Below are positions 47,281 to 59,943 of a stretch of 64,000 nt of DNA, piece after piece. Position 1 is the stretch's first letter, and each line of letters begins with the position of its first letter. Position numbers and translations under genes: made by a program. Below the pieces are notes generated by a model, which saw nothing but the letters and a program-made list of their open reading frames with translations, had not been told where the DNA came from and did no database searches. The DNA is from Polytrichum commune (Eukaryota; Streptophyta; Polytrichopsida; Polytrichales; Polytrichaceae). The stretch is from NCBI GenBank assembly GCA_950295325.1, contig OX485808.1, positions 28,230,527-28,294,526 of the forward strand, given 5' to 3'.

Positions 47281-48074
47281 TGCACACACAATTCCGGTCA
47301 GTAATAAGCACTTACAAACGCCAACTTCTCACATGTTAAATTGTATACATATCAGAAACACAAATCAATACTTACAAGTTGTTGCGACCAATTCTTCCCA
47401 AGTCTCAGTTGTTTGCATAGATCTCTATTCCGCATGTGGCAACTCCTCCCACACCGGCCAACAATAATGATCCCCGTAGTCACCTTCAACCAATGGTAAC
47501 TATTCAACATCCATTGTCCACGGAGGAGTTGCAAGCATCGAAAACCTGTAGAAAGAGATTTCGATAACTATCTCAGATTTAGGCACCTTGCAAGGCTTCT
47601 CCAAAATCGTTCTCCCGCACACAGACGAAAGAGCACCCAAGAGGAAGGTAATGACATTGTATGCAAAACAACCAATAGAAACTTATACAAGACCAACTCT
47701 CAATGAAAAGTCCCATTGACTTGAAGGAACACTCCAATGCCACTAAAATAAAAAAATTATTAATTTATTAATTTATTAAAAAATAATAAATTTAATAAAG
47801 CTTGTGAATAAGAAACTTCAGGTGACCTACACTCTTAAATAGTAACATCAGAAGCCTAAATAGTAACCTAGGAGATGAAAATAGGATCTGAACATTCCAC
47901 CATATCACGTCAGACGATGCAACCGTTGCAAATACCTCAATTAATGTCATGAACATGATGCGATGAATCTTCAATTAAACATCACGGAACAAATTTTTAA
48001 TCTGTTGGAAGCAAACAGTTCAAAGGAATCGATTTCAAACGAGAAAATAACCAGAATGTGAGCAAAACAAAAAG
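47281..48074. other. No gene assigned
   Basis: A minus-strand block at 47540-47375 is open and flanked by splice-like ends (ACCTGTAGAAAG; ACTTACAAG), perhaps one exon of a decayed gene. AT repeats at 47750-47795. Nothing recognisable. Confidence 0.4.
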
Positions 48075-48590
48075 TGACCAACTGACCTTTCCTCCACTGC
48101 AGCTATGGAGGTGTCGGACCTTATTATCAATCCTCAAAATACCAGTAGTATGCATCAAGAGCTCGGGAAAAAGCATGTAAAACGACTGGAACGAGAACGG
48201 TCCATAATTAGCAACTCAACCCGGTGGAGGAATATCGGACAATTCGTATGCTCACACTTCAGACGGCAATTGAATTGCATAATCAAGAAGCCGTGCTTTT
48301 AAGTGTACTTTACTCATCGAATTACTCACATTATTGCGAAAACTACAAAACCTACATCAAACTGCATCAACCTACGATTCCTGCATCAAGAAATCGATGG
48401 AACCAGAACGTAAACAAACCAAAATTTGACCTACTGATCCTTCCTCCGCCGCAGCTATGGAGGTCTCAGGTCTTATTACCTCTTCTTGAATACCGGTGCT
48501 AACTTATGCATGAAGAGCTCGGGAAAAGAAGATAGAACGCCTGAAACAAACGAGAACGTCCGTAATAACCCCGACAGAACTTTAGCTAGC
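48075..48590. repeat. Direct duplication of a ~130-bp block
   Basis: 48078-48212 (CTGCAGCTATGGAGGTGTCG...GAGCTCGGGAAAAAG...CCATAATTA) recurs diverged at 48425-48572 (CCGCAGCTATGGAGGTCTC...GAGCTCGGGAAAAGAAG...CCGTAATAA). Confidence 0.75.
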
Positions 48591-49264
48591 CTGACCTTGC
48601 CACTTATTAGGAAGACAGTTTCTTTACACGTACCATGCATTAAGATTACATGAAAAGCACAAACCGACAAGCAGGAGTCCGCAGCACGTACCTTTGTATA
48701 CACCGATTGTTGGCGAAGAAGCAGCGATCAAGCACCCGAATGACGAGATGTACATCAATTTCGGATGGGAGTGGCTTCAGAGAACCTCTGCAGCGAGGGC
48801 GTGCAGTGAGAAAGAGACAAGAGAGAGAAGAGAGATGTTGCGTTGGAGAGGAAGGGTAGGGTGAGCGGTGTGCAGAAAGCAAGAGTAGCCGAGGAGTGGC
48901 CATGGCGGGCTCGGTCGGCCGGCCGGTCCAAGCATGGCTGGCAGGACCATAGCGGAACGGGTCAGACCCAAATCCCCGGCTTCCAAGAAACTGTCCGACC
49001 CGCCCGTCCCAACCCGGCCCGTTGTACAGGTTCAGGTCTAACTCTAAAATGGTGATTATTTTGAGCACAAAGTTCAACTAAAATGGCGATAACATTTTTA
49101 ATAGTTTTTTGTTCATCTATTGTTTACTTCAAGCTTTGCCATTTACCACTCAAAAATAGGGGTCCCATTACAAGGAGTAACCACAAAAGGCTCACATACC
49201 TTAAGTAGATTCAAATCTGTCTCTCTAGCTCTCAAATCTACCTACACAAAAGTTTAGATAATGA
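48591..49264. other. GC-rich patch, no gene seen
   Basis: 48770-49020 is GC- and purine-rich on the plus strand (GAGAAAGAGACAAGAGAGAG), hence pyrimidine-rich on the minus strand, which could be a leader region of a minus-strand transcript. No familiar frame. Confidence 0.4.
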
Positions 49265-51035
49265 TCACCTTGGTTTCAACGAGTGACACTTGCCACCATA
49301 AAACCCACCATCACCAAACTTAGTCAATTTGAGTGGCGTAAGAATCAACAACGAATCCTCAAAGTTTGAACACATTGGATGACCCATTCATGTTCCATAG
49401 GATCCCCAAAATGAGTTACGCAATGCGGGTAAACTACGGAGGACGTTAAGTACCCCCCCATGAACTTTTCGGGGGGGGGGGGGGGGGAGGGGGATATTCT
49501 GTCAGGGGTAGCCCCCCGACATTTTTTTTGCACCCGACCGAAAACTGATGCCCGCCCGCCCGATTTCGAAAAAACTATTGTACTTGCATTTTTGAAGGAT
49601 ACTTGTCCACAAATCCCATATTGAGTGCACTTCATTTTCAAGGTCTCAAATCCAATATATATGTTCACTTCCATTGAGTAAATAAGCAATTGACTAGATT
49701 TTATTTTCAAAGTGAAACCGCCAATAAAGCAAGTAATTAACTTGGAAGTCAAAAATATTACAAAATCCTCATTACCACTGAGGTTATAATTTTTGTCACT
49801 TGCAATTGAAAGGGACTTTGTCATTCTAAAATGAAACTAAAAATTTATGATATTTTTATTTTTATTTTTAATATAATATATAATATATAATATAGTTAAT
49901 ACCTTCTACTATCACAAAGTTTTCATATGCAACTAAACTAGTTAAGTAAGATTCAATGCAACTAAGTCTAATATATTCTGATTAATCCTAATTAAGACCA
50001 ATTAAATCAGAAAATATGCTTACCAAATTAATTAAGCCTAATTAATCATAAATTATATTTACTGGAGTTAATTCCATATAAATCATGACTAATTCCAGTA
50101 AGTACATTTTATAATTAATTAGGGTTAATTAATTTGGTACGCATATTTTCTGATTTAATTGGGCTTGAATAGGATTAATTAGGATTAATCAGAAATTATT
50201 AGACTTAGTTGCATTCAATCTTACTTAACTATTTTAAATGCGTATGAAAACTTTGTGATAGTAGAAGGTATTAAATATATATTATATATTATATTATATA
50301 TTAAAATAAATCATTAATTTTAGTTTCATTTTAGAATGACAAAGTCCCTTTTAATTGTAAGGGACGAAAATTATAACCTCAATGGTAATGAGGATTTTGT
50401 AATATTTTTGACTTCCAGGTTAATTACTTGCTTTATTGGCGGTTTCACTTTGAAAATGAAATCTAGTCAATTGCTTATTTACTCATTGGAAGTGAACATA
50501 TATATTGGATTTGGGACCTTGAAAATGAAGTGCACTCGATATGGGATTTGTGGACAAGTAGCCTTCAAAAATGCAAGTACAATAGTTTTTTCGAAATCGG
50601 GTGGGCGGGCAGCAGTTTTCGGTCGGGTGCAGAAAAAATATTGGGGGGCTACCCCTGACATAATATTTCCCCCCCCCCCCCCCCCCCCCCCGAAAAGTTC
50701 GTGGGGGGGTACTTAACGTCCTCCGTAAACTACGCAACTCGTACCCCAAAGTGGATTCATGAACAAGAGATAAGACTTACAAGTAGCACCTACCTACAGA
50801 AATGTTCATATATTGATCACCTCGGTTTCAACGAGTGACACTTGCCATCACAAAACCCACCATCACCAAACTTAGTGAATTTGAGTGGCGTAAGAATCAA
50901 CAACGAATCCTCAAAGTTTGAACACATTGGATGACCCATTCATGTTACATAGGATCCCCAAAATGAGTTACGCCCTACGGGTAAACTATGCAACTCGTGC
51001 CCCAAAGTGGATTCATGAACAAGAGATAAAACTTA
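49265..51035. repeat. Duplicated ~220-bp host segment, one copy carrying a transposon
   Basis: 49265-49437 plus 50734-50790 (around the insertion) matches 50815-51035: GATCACC(T)TGGTTTCAACGAG, CAACGAATCCTCAAAGTTTG, ATGACCCATTCATGTT, then GTAAACTA(C/T)GCAACTCGT. The second copy has no insertion. Confidence 0.9.
49438..50724. mobile_element. Mutator-like foldback element (1287 bp) with 9-bp TSD
   Basis: Starts GGAGGACGTTAAGTACCCC and ends with the reverse complement; inverted arms of about 430 bp. Flanked by GTAAACTAC at 49429-49437 and 50725-50733. Long terminal inverted repeats with 9-bp duplications are the hallmark of Mutator-like elements. Each arm holds a G or C run of about 18. The centre (49860-50320) is AT-rich, itself partly inverted-repetitive (TTAATTAGG words), with no transposase. 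The empty site survives at about 50984. Confidence 0.92.
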
Positions 51036-52599
51036 CATTTAGTACCTTCTTAGTTGATAAGAAGAGAAATTTACACAAACTTGAAACTGAAGCCAAAATA
51101 TGGGTACCAAGACCCCAATCTCGCTTTCTAACTTAAACACACACAAACACACACCCCAAAAAAGAGCAATTGATTGGTGCTACCAAATTCGATTTTCTAG
51201 GTGGTTAGGGGTTAATGGGACTCTCCTATTATTGCCATATAAAATAAGGAAGAGGAATGTTGATTTATTGATTTATTTATGTATGTATGTATGTATGTTT
51301 ATTGACACGAGAGGAGGGCAAGTGTTTTGGTTTTTTAGGAATGCCAAACCATATTTTCTTTTGCGCTATTACATTCTCACTAAAATTACATGAACCTACA
51401 TGAATTGAGTATAATTTTAAGAATAAGACCAATAGAAATTTCATGTGTAAAAACCTATCCCCTATAGTTTGGGAGAGAGGGATTTATCGCATATGAGAGT
51501 ACCTCTCATTGATCTAACATAAAGTTTTGACCCCCTATATGTGTGTTTTTGTTTCATCTCAAATGATTTGGACTAGACTAATTCGAAGTTTTTTAAACGA
51601 ATTCTAGTGTCAAATCACCTTAGAAAGGTAACCTCCAAGTTGAATGTTATTTTGTTGGATGAACTAGAGTGACACTCGTATGCAATAATTCCCTCTCTCC
51701 TAAAGATTGGTGGATGATCCATCCCAACTTAAGCTCACTAGATTCATTCAAGGTCTTTGACTTGGACTCAAGGATTGATTTGGCTAGAATTAACAAGCTT
51801 TAGGCTCTATAGTAGTAATCAATGTTCCCCATTCCCTATCCGAAGAGTGTTATGACCATTCACCCAATATTTGACCAATGTGTAGCAATCCGACATGAAA
51901 TTTATCAAGTAACTATCTAGTCCTTGTAATTGCATGCAATGTGTGGTTGGGCCCCAAGTTCTTTATGGAAGTCCACTGAGAACAATACATCCACCCTAGT
52001 ACACATTCATCTGCAATCTATCCAACAGTCATCCATCCATGCGTTGTCAAGAATCTTTGAGAGTGATCTTTACTTGACCAACGTGCTCTTTTCATCAAGT
52101 TATGCAACTTACATTAGGAAGTTTAAAGGAAGAGAGTCACACAATGTGGAAGCTTCATTAAGGAGATTCTTTCATGGGCTGCACATATACGAAAATTAGG
52201 TTACTAAGGGAATCACCAATAGAACTTTCATTGTAGAATGCTTGAATTTGGATCATTATATTCATTAATTGGAGATTTTTTCATGATTCAGAGACTAATC
52301 AAGGACTTCAAGTCCGATATCGTGTATAGTGCATGTTTTGATTATGATATAGATACTTACTATATTTAAAAGTATATATACTCCTCATGCATGAATATGT
52401 AGAGAGTTCATTACCAATGTTCCCCACGTTCATAATATTGCATCCCAAACTATGAGTAAAGTTTAGTTTGAGACTTTCCAAAGTCTGCAATTAACGAATA
52501 TAGTGATTCAGAATGTACCGCGCAATTGTCTTATATATGTGGCCTTCACAGTATGGCTCATATAGCCACGTTGCCATGTCACGTAAAAACATCATTTAG
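51036..52599. other. No gene seen
   Basis: AT-rich with short stop-broken frames; a TATG microsatellite (ATGTATGTATGTATGTATGT) at about 51280-51299. Confidence 0.5.
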
Positions 52600-53300
52600 T
52601 TCACCATCTCTTCACAACGCTAGGAATCGGAAGGTCAAGAATCAAGGTAAACCTAAACTCACCAAAAATGTCAATTACCATGTAAGATGTAAGGTTCCAA
52701 ATATACACCTCATCGTATTAAGAACGTTTTTGCTGTTGTTATTGTCACTACTTGGATGTACACTTTCTTTCAGCTTCATCTGAAATGGGCTTTGTTACAC
52801 AGTGGGATTCAAGGTTTAAGAACGTTGTCATCCAATGTGCACGAGCCAGGCAAAAAAAAAATGTTGTTAGATCTTCGAAAGTGCTATTAGAAAGTCAAGA
52901 GTCAAGATATACCTAAACTCACCAAAAGGTCAATCCATATTGGCTTCAAAATTTGCTGTTCTTAAGTGGGGGTCCACTTTGAGCTTCATCTGTAATGTAA
53001 TGGGCTTTGCTAAGCAACGGGGTTTAGAATTCAAGAGCCTTGTCATCCAAAGTGCACGAGTCAGGCAAAAAAAATTGTAACCCACAATCTCTAGACAATG
53101 GTATTAGAAGGCCAAAAATTAGGGTACAACTAAACTCACCATAAAGAGACCATTCCTAATCAATTTCAAAGTTCGTTGTTCCTACTTTGGGGTGCACTTT
53201 CTTTGAGCTTCGTTCGTAATGTAACGGGCTTTGTCAAGCAATGGGGTTCAAGGTTTAAGAGCCTTGTCATCCAATATGTACGAATCGAGGGAGTGGAGAT
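52600..53300. repeat. Degenerate tandem repeat, about three units of 220-250 bp
   Basis: Shared blocks: GTCAAGAATCAAGGTAAACC / AACTCACCA, TTGCTGTT, GGTCCACTTT...GAGCTTC, GTAATGGGCTTTG, and CCTTGTCATCCAA(A/T)GTGCACGA near 52825, 53040 and 53262. Confidence 0.75.
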
Positions 53301-56300
53301 ACTAGACAAAAAACACATCGAGACATCCATGCAGTATGTGCGTGGAGTGGGACAAATCTTGCTAAATGTGGGATTGGAAAAAATAAATTACATCTGAGGT
53401 TTCAAAACCAGAGCTTGCCAAGATCTATGAGGAGCTTTGTTGGGTACATGATTGAGTGAGAGTTGGTATGTTGTTAGATCTTGTGCCTTTCCGTATAAGG
53501 ATGCACAGAACATTGAAAATCAAAAAGTCTATTGAATTTGATGTATCAAGGTCCTAACTAAACTTGTGTATGTTCTTAACCAAAAGAAATCATATCAATA
53601 TTGTCAAATTTTAAGCTAGTATTCAGATTAAAACTAGAATAAATGACATTACATGATTTTGCATACTTGCAATTATCCTTTTTTCTTTTAATTGAAGATT
53701 AGGTATAGGAGTTTGTTATGTGTGGTTACGTCCACCAATGGAATTGATGGAATAAGTACAAAGGAAACTAAGTTAATAGAAAAAGAGTTGCCTCTACATA
53801 CTTGGTTGCCTACTTTTGAGAAATAATGTACATAGATTTTTGATATATTTAAAAATCAAGACATGAATGAACACTGAACTTCCAAAAGTCTAGTTTTACT
53901 TGAATCCTTGTTTATTGACCGAGGCTTGAACTCAAGAGATTTACAATTTGTCCCTATGTATTTCTTTCCAGCAAAGATTCAATGCCTCGAATATAAAGCG
54001 ATGGATAAATATTGAGTGCTACCGAGGAAGATGTCATGGTTTGGGTTCACGAACTCGACGTTCATGTAAGAGAAGGGTTGTTGCAGGAAAGAAGAAGACG
54101 TCCAAGAGATGAAGCTCTTTGCAATTCAAGTTGAAGCAAGTCGTGTTGGCAGTTGCCAGAGTTCATAACCTCCTACAACACAGTGACCATTATAGCTTGA
54201 GGATTTGTAAATGCAGGAAGCCATGTACTGCCAAAGATTGAGACCGCTTCATGAATTGGTAAATTACAATTGTGAACCGTGTTTCTCATCTAGGGTAGAA
54301 CAGTTTTGAACAACTAAATCATGCATGTTGATGATGTTAAGGGTTTCATTCATCTGCTTTACTAGGTAGCTGACTCAAAGTCCACTCACAAGGTAAGGTT
54401 CAGAGTGTCTGAATATTGGGAGTTTCCTACTTGCATTAGCACTTTCCAATGCAAAACGAGGACATTATTAAAGTGTTAATGCAGCTGTTAAATTCTGGAA
54501 GGTTCAATTTACATGTTAATTTGGCAGAAGCATTTAAGCTTTCAAGACCTCTTATCTGCAAACCCTGGCAATTGTCCTTTGAAAGTCACAGTTTTAGAGA
54601 TAAAATTAAGAACTCCCAAGTTGCAAATTGTAACAACTCTGCACAAACACAAGTGTTCAGAGTTGGTCATATGTCTCTGCTACGAAGTTATATTGCAATT
54701 TCAGTCGTGACTTATGAATGCCTTCGCCTCTACGAAAACACAGACCAGTATTCAAAAGATTCTCCCACCTTGAGATACCCAATAAATATCAATATTTGAC
54801 TAGTATTCTAATTTTGATACCCATGGGTAGGTTTTATGATACCATTTTTGATATCGATTATAGATACCCATGAATTTTATTTGGGTTTATACCGGTCTAA
54901 CATTGGTTGGGACCCTAAGAATTATCCCACAGTTGAATTAGATGTATTGCAAGTAGTGGGAAGTTCAAATATTTAGTTGACACATATTTCATACAATTTA
55001 ATGTTCACGAGCCTTTATTAAATGTATCAAACTAGCATTGGACTGACTTTTGCAAAGTGCAGCCAGATGCAGAGTAGTATGTACAATATGAGCGTTGCAA
55101 AGAAATATTAATGGATGACTGATAAATCACACTTGTCAAGGCATACTATCCACATCTTTACCCCCTTCACTTTAAACATATTAATTCCTTGCTCCAAGAG
55201 GACTAGGTATAGAATGACATAATGATCTGGCATATCCATTTCCTTCATAAACTGCACTTTGAAACAAATTTTCTACCTACATGAGAAGTAAGATTTGGCC
55301 TTCATTATACTCCAATTAGTGTGCAAACATGAGGTTGGAATTTGTTTTTGCCCCTACATACTTAATCTATCAACCTGAAAGACAATCATACTTTGCTTTC
55401 AATGGCACACAAATATCACTAGTAATTTGGATCTTCTTTTTGGATCAATATACAAGTTTATTGTAGTTTTTTGCGAATTTATGGCTAAACCTGACAATGT
55501 GCAAATATAGGGCTATATTTTTCACCTTTACATCACTGTGGAAGGTGTTTCAGATTGTATTTCAATTTCAACAAATATACAGTCTCTCAACTATCAGAAG
55601 GTTGCCAGTTGTTCACTACTATCCTGAAAAAAGGAAAAAAATAGCACCCACAAATGTGTGCTTTAATTTTCAATAAAAGAAAAATATGATTCCATCTGCA
55701 ACAAACTTCATTTATTTAACCAAGGTACCGCAACACTTGTTCACATGTGCAATTGTCAATCATAAAATTTTACAACCATATGATAGGTTACCTCTCTGAT
55801 TATTTATTAAACAAGTTTGTAGAAGGTGCAATGTGGTGTAGACCAAACAACATCACAAACTTTAGCAAGTTGGGGAAAACAAATAAAATTAATTAAGCCT
55901 ATTTTATGTGGAAATTGTTAGGTTTTGTGGCCTAAATTATTTTAAAATAATCATCAAAATGCCTAAATGTTGGGAAATTTGGTGCATTAGATAGCTCAAT
56001 CCAAACTCATGAATGAAAGGAAAACAAGTTACATCACATGGATTTGTGTGTAGGATATGCTATGTCATGACATGGATGAATATACATATACAATTTTTCC
56101 TAATTTTGCATAAAAGTTTTTTTGGACCACCTAAGCCCTTTTTGAAAATTAGTTATTTATGGGAAAAAAATTGCCCAACATGCTATCAACCTTCGGTATA
56201 GTTGATGATTGATCTATCTCAAATTCGACTCACTAGACCACTTTGAGATCCTTGATGCTATTTCCAAAGCCAAATCTATCAAAAAGGGGAAACTTCCAAG

Positions 56301-57068
56301 CTGCAAGGGTTCTTGACGTTTTTCACCTTTAGCTTGGATGGTTGTAAGAAATTGACTTCTTGGGATACACAAAGACCCAAAGGTTTAAGGTATGATATTG
56401 TTGAACAAAGATTGGACTACATGTTGAATACTTGTTAATCATTCTAGATGCCATAGTCCACATAATCAAAGGGAGAGACCTATATGATCAATTTAATAAC
56501 TCATAGAATCTTCACTTTGACAATGCATAAGATACTCATACGAACTCTAAAAACTATGAGATAAGTGGCTCTAGACATGATTTTGATCTGCTAATCATCT
56601 CACAGTAATTACACGTTTTTTGTCCTACGAGAAGTGGGTGCAAAGAGAAAAGTGTCCATTTGACTCACACTCACCCGCTTACCATCGTACCTAATGTCAT
56701 GATGTCCAGATTTTGTGATAAATCAAACCACATGCACAATGAGGACCGGACCCAAAAGTCTCCATGTTGCTGAAATTCCATGGTGAAGTCTTTATTCAAC
56801 ACAGCGAGTACCAACTCTTCTCTACTCTCCTTGCTAGCGAAGATTGAACTGGAGAAAATAATTGAATCTTCATGACCACATCTTCTTATTATGTACCTAC
56901 TTTCTCTCAATTGGATCATCAAGTTGGTATTAGCCTATCTCATGGAGGCTACTGCACTCCACCGCTCTAGAGAATTACCTTATTTTGTCTAATTAATGTG
57001 GGTTGCATTAGGAGTTATGTATTGCTAAAACATTTTACTCAAAATATCATTTTTTACTTGAATAACAT
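53301..57068. other. Gene-poor interval
   Basis: AT-rich with stop-dense frames in all six readings. 54449-54796 (plus) is open for about 115 codons but has no familiar motif. No repeats of note. Confidence 0.5.
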
Positions 57069-57395
57069 CACTACACTAAATAGGATATTTAGTGTTTGAT
57101 GCACTAAATATGAACGCATACACTAAATATTAATAACCTTATGAAAGTATGTAACATTAAATGTAAACTCAAACAATAAATATCAACTATGATAATATGT
57201 GGAAGTTACATGTTTGAATTTAATGTTAGTAAGGATATGAAAAAAAGGATATAATAAGGGAGGTGGCAATAGGGAAGGTAGCGGCACATTTATGTCTAAC
57301 ACTAATTCTCAAGAAATTGAATTTAGTGTTGAGCAGGGTAGGGTGGTAACAACACTAAATATAATCAAACACTAAGTATCCTATTCAGTGTAGTG
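57069..57395. mobile_element. CACTA-like MITE, 327 bp
   Basis: Starts CACTACACTAAATAGGATAT and ends with its near-perfect inverted repeat (32 bp, two differences). CACTA termini point to the CACTA superfamily; the 3-bp flanks (CAT, AGT) do not match, and the ends could also be read as CACTAAAT flanked by TA, so the superfamily is uncertain. Relatives at 10931, 10740, 18690 and 25800. Confidence 0.8.
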
Positions 57396-58944
57396 AGTAC
57401 GCACACCGAAGTTATAATATAACTTAGTTGTGTAGAAAATGATAATTATGTTACAATATTACAGTAACATGTAACTCCAAATGGTAACCCCCACTAATTA
57501 GACAAAATATTGTAAATGGTTTGAAACCATCCTTGTATACTTACAACCCCATTAGCCTTTTTGGCTTCTCGGACTTTAAAATTCTCTCCACCAAACATGC
57601 TTCTAGAAACTTGTCTTGTTGGTTTGACATCTACAAAGGGCCAAACTTCTAAAACTTCTAAAAAGTGTAGGTGCATAAATAGTGTGGGTAGCCTTTGTTC
57701 ATCATCAAATTGGATAGAAAAGTGCAATTAATCTTGTAGAGCTTGCTGATAAGCATAAGATCATCACCTAATTTTCAGTTGTTTGTTTGTGATTACCATT
57801 CACATATCACATGTTCTTCATGTACTGATTCCACGTACATTTATGACAATTGCTCCTGTGTTGTTGGGTCTTTGGTTATCAAATCAAAGCTCAGTAGCAA
57901 TTACTGAAAATTGGCAATGCAAGCAATGCATAATTTGAAATACAAAATTTGATGAAACACGATGTGATTTACTGTGTGCATTTAAACTTAGGGTCGTGCA
58001 TAACTTTGGATATTTTGATCAATACTTGATAAATTGATTGATTTTACCAGCTATCAACTAAAGCATGTGATGTAAGTAATATGTGTAATGTAGGATAATT
58101 TTTTATTCATTGTGCAGTGGATGTCCTGAGTCATACTTGCAAAACACTATGATACTTTGTAGGACACTATGGCACTTTGTAAGATACTATGACACTTTGA
58201 AGGACACTATGAATAACACTAATGAGGCCAATTTTCATGACATCTAGTATAGCAACGACAACATGTAGGCAACAGAGTGGAATGGTTGGACGCGGAGCAG
58301 TGCAACACCTTGAGTCGCAGAGTAAGCATGGCATGTGTGAGCCCAATATGGTGCCCACATTTGATGTGAATTTTAATGACCCATAGTATTTAGACTTTTC
58401 AAGTTGTTAACCATTCAAAAGAACATAAAAAGAGTGTACTCGTATTTGTTGGGTGAAGTTAGGATTAGGGACCTCTTGAGGCTATAAAGGGGAAATAAGA
58501 AGTGTGGAATTGAATTAGCGATTAATCGACTAACGGTTAACTGCTAAGCTGGGTATTAAGAGTAGTGAGGTGTTTTGGAATTATTGCTTTAGTATTAATG
58601 TATCATCAAAAGTTGGAGATCGGCCCTTGAGAAGGCAGGACTGGGCTTAGGATCTTGAGCTGGGTTTTAGTGTCCGAAAAGGGATGAGGGCCAAACCACA
58701 CAGGGGGGGGTGAGCACTACTCACCCTAGGATTTCTCGGAGCCAGGAAGGGCATGACGGTGGCGGGCAGAGAAAACTCTCTCTCGGTTCTGTTCGAGAGG
58801 AAGGGGGATGAGCCCCTGGTGAGAGAGGGTGCGGTGAGGGGAGAGAGCAGAGAGTGAGTCGAGGAAGCCCAGGAGACGGCTAGCTGGATGCGGTGAAAAG
58901 ATGGCTAAAGAAAAGGCTACAGACTTTTCCATACATTATGTCAC
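57396..58944. other. No gene assigned
   Basis: Short degenerate repeat at 58145-58210 (AGGACACTATG, CACTTTG, about 20-bp period). 58685-58910 is a GC- and purine-rich patch. Later exons of the MULE gene would be expected here but none is recognisable. Confidence 0.45.
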
Positions 58945-59943
58945 CAAGCATTTGAAGAACAATGGTGCATTCTACAGCGCTTGAATTTTTCTTCACAACA
59001 TTCTTTACCCATGCCTTCCTGACATGTCATAGGTGTAAATTTCTTTTGGCATCCTGCCACACCATGCTGCGCAACCAACACATAACAAAAGATGGTGTCA
59101 GATGAAGGACAATTAGTGAAGAATTGGTATCTCACATTGAAAAATTGTTGTGTTACTCCAATATTGGTTGTATGACACTGAAGGACTGTTTTATCACCAT
59201 GAAGGACATAAATATTGATGTGAAAATATAAATAAACCAATGAAAAACAACTGCAAAAAACTTATCCCATTGTATTAATTTCAGCATGTGCATTCTCAAC
59301 GATAATAGCTAATGGATCCCAATCTGATTTGATGCTTTGAACCTTGTGATCCAGAGTCAAAAAAATTGGGCGGAGGTCTTGTTCACGTGTCCATGATATG
59401 ACAAAGAAAGCCACAAGTATGTCATTCCTCCAATCGTCAAAGACCATGACTGTGTGGAGTGCATACTGTTGAAAACTTGCAGTAGCATGGTTAGAATAAA
59501 GACCAATCATGATGAAAAGAATATGGGTGACAAAGATACAATAGGTGGAGATAGTAGCAGGCGTCAATGACATTGAAGAACACAACGTGTTGCGTACCTT
59601 TCCATGAGGAGTGCCCAAAACACCATGGGCACAAGGGGGACCCCGGAGTGACACCCTGGACTTGTGGCACTGTTGGTGAGAGGGCCCAAGTGATCCTAGT
59701 GTAGGTGAGGGCCCCGGGCGTTGGGAACGCCTCCCATTCACAAAGACTAGGAGGCACAAGGGTAAGGCCATGAGCTATGCATAGCTTATGGCGTGTAGAT
59801 TCTAGAATGCTCAAGAACACCTCAATCGGAGGTGTCAGTTAGGAGTTATGGCAATTTGAGTGGGTCGTTGTCCCAAGACAACGCCCTGGTACAACAGTGG
59901 CCTGGGAGTGGCTCCCGGGACTGCCAAGGTTCGAACAAGCATA

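Noticed and set aside
49470-50700. Runs of about 18 G or C near 49470 and 50670
   Set aside because: They belong to the ends of the Mutator-like arms; no need to invoke a quadruplex function, though length may be unreliable.
54449-54799. Plus-strand frame of 116 codons
   Set aside because: No motif, no splice or promoter context; within expectation for 64 kb of AT-rich sequence.
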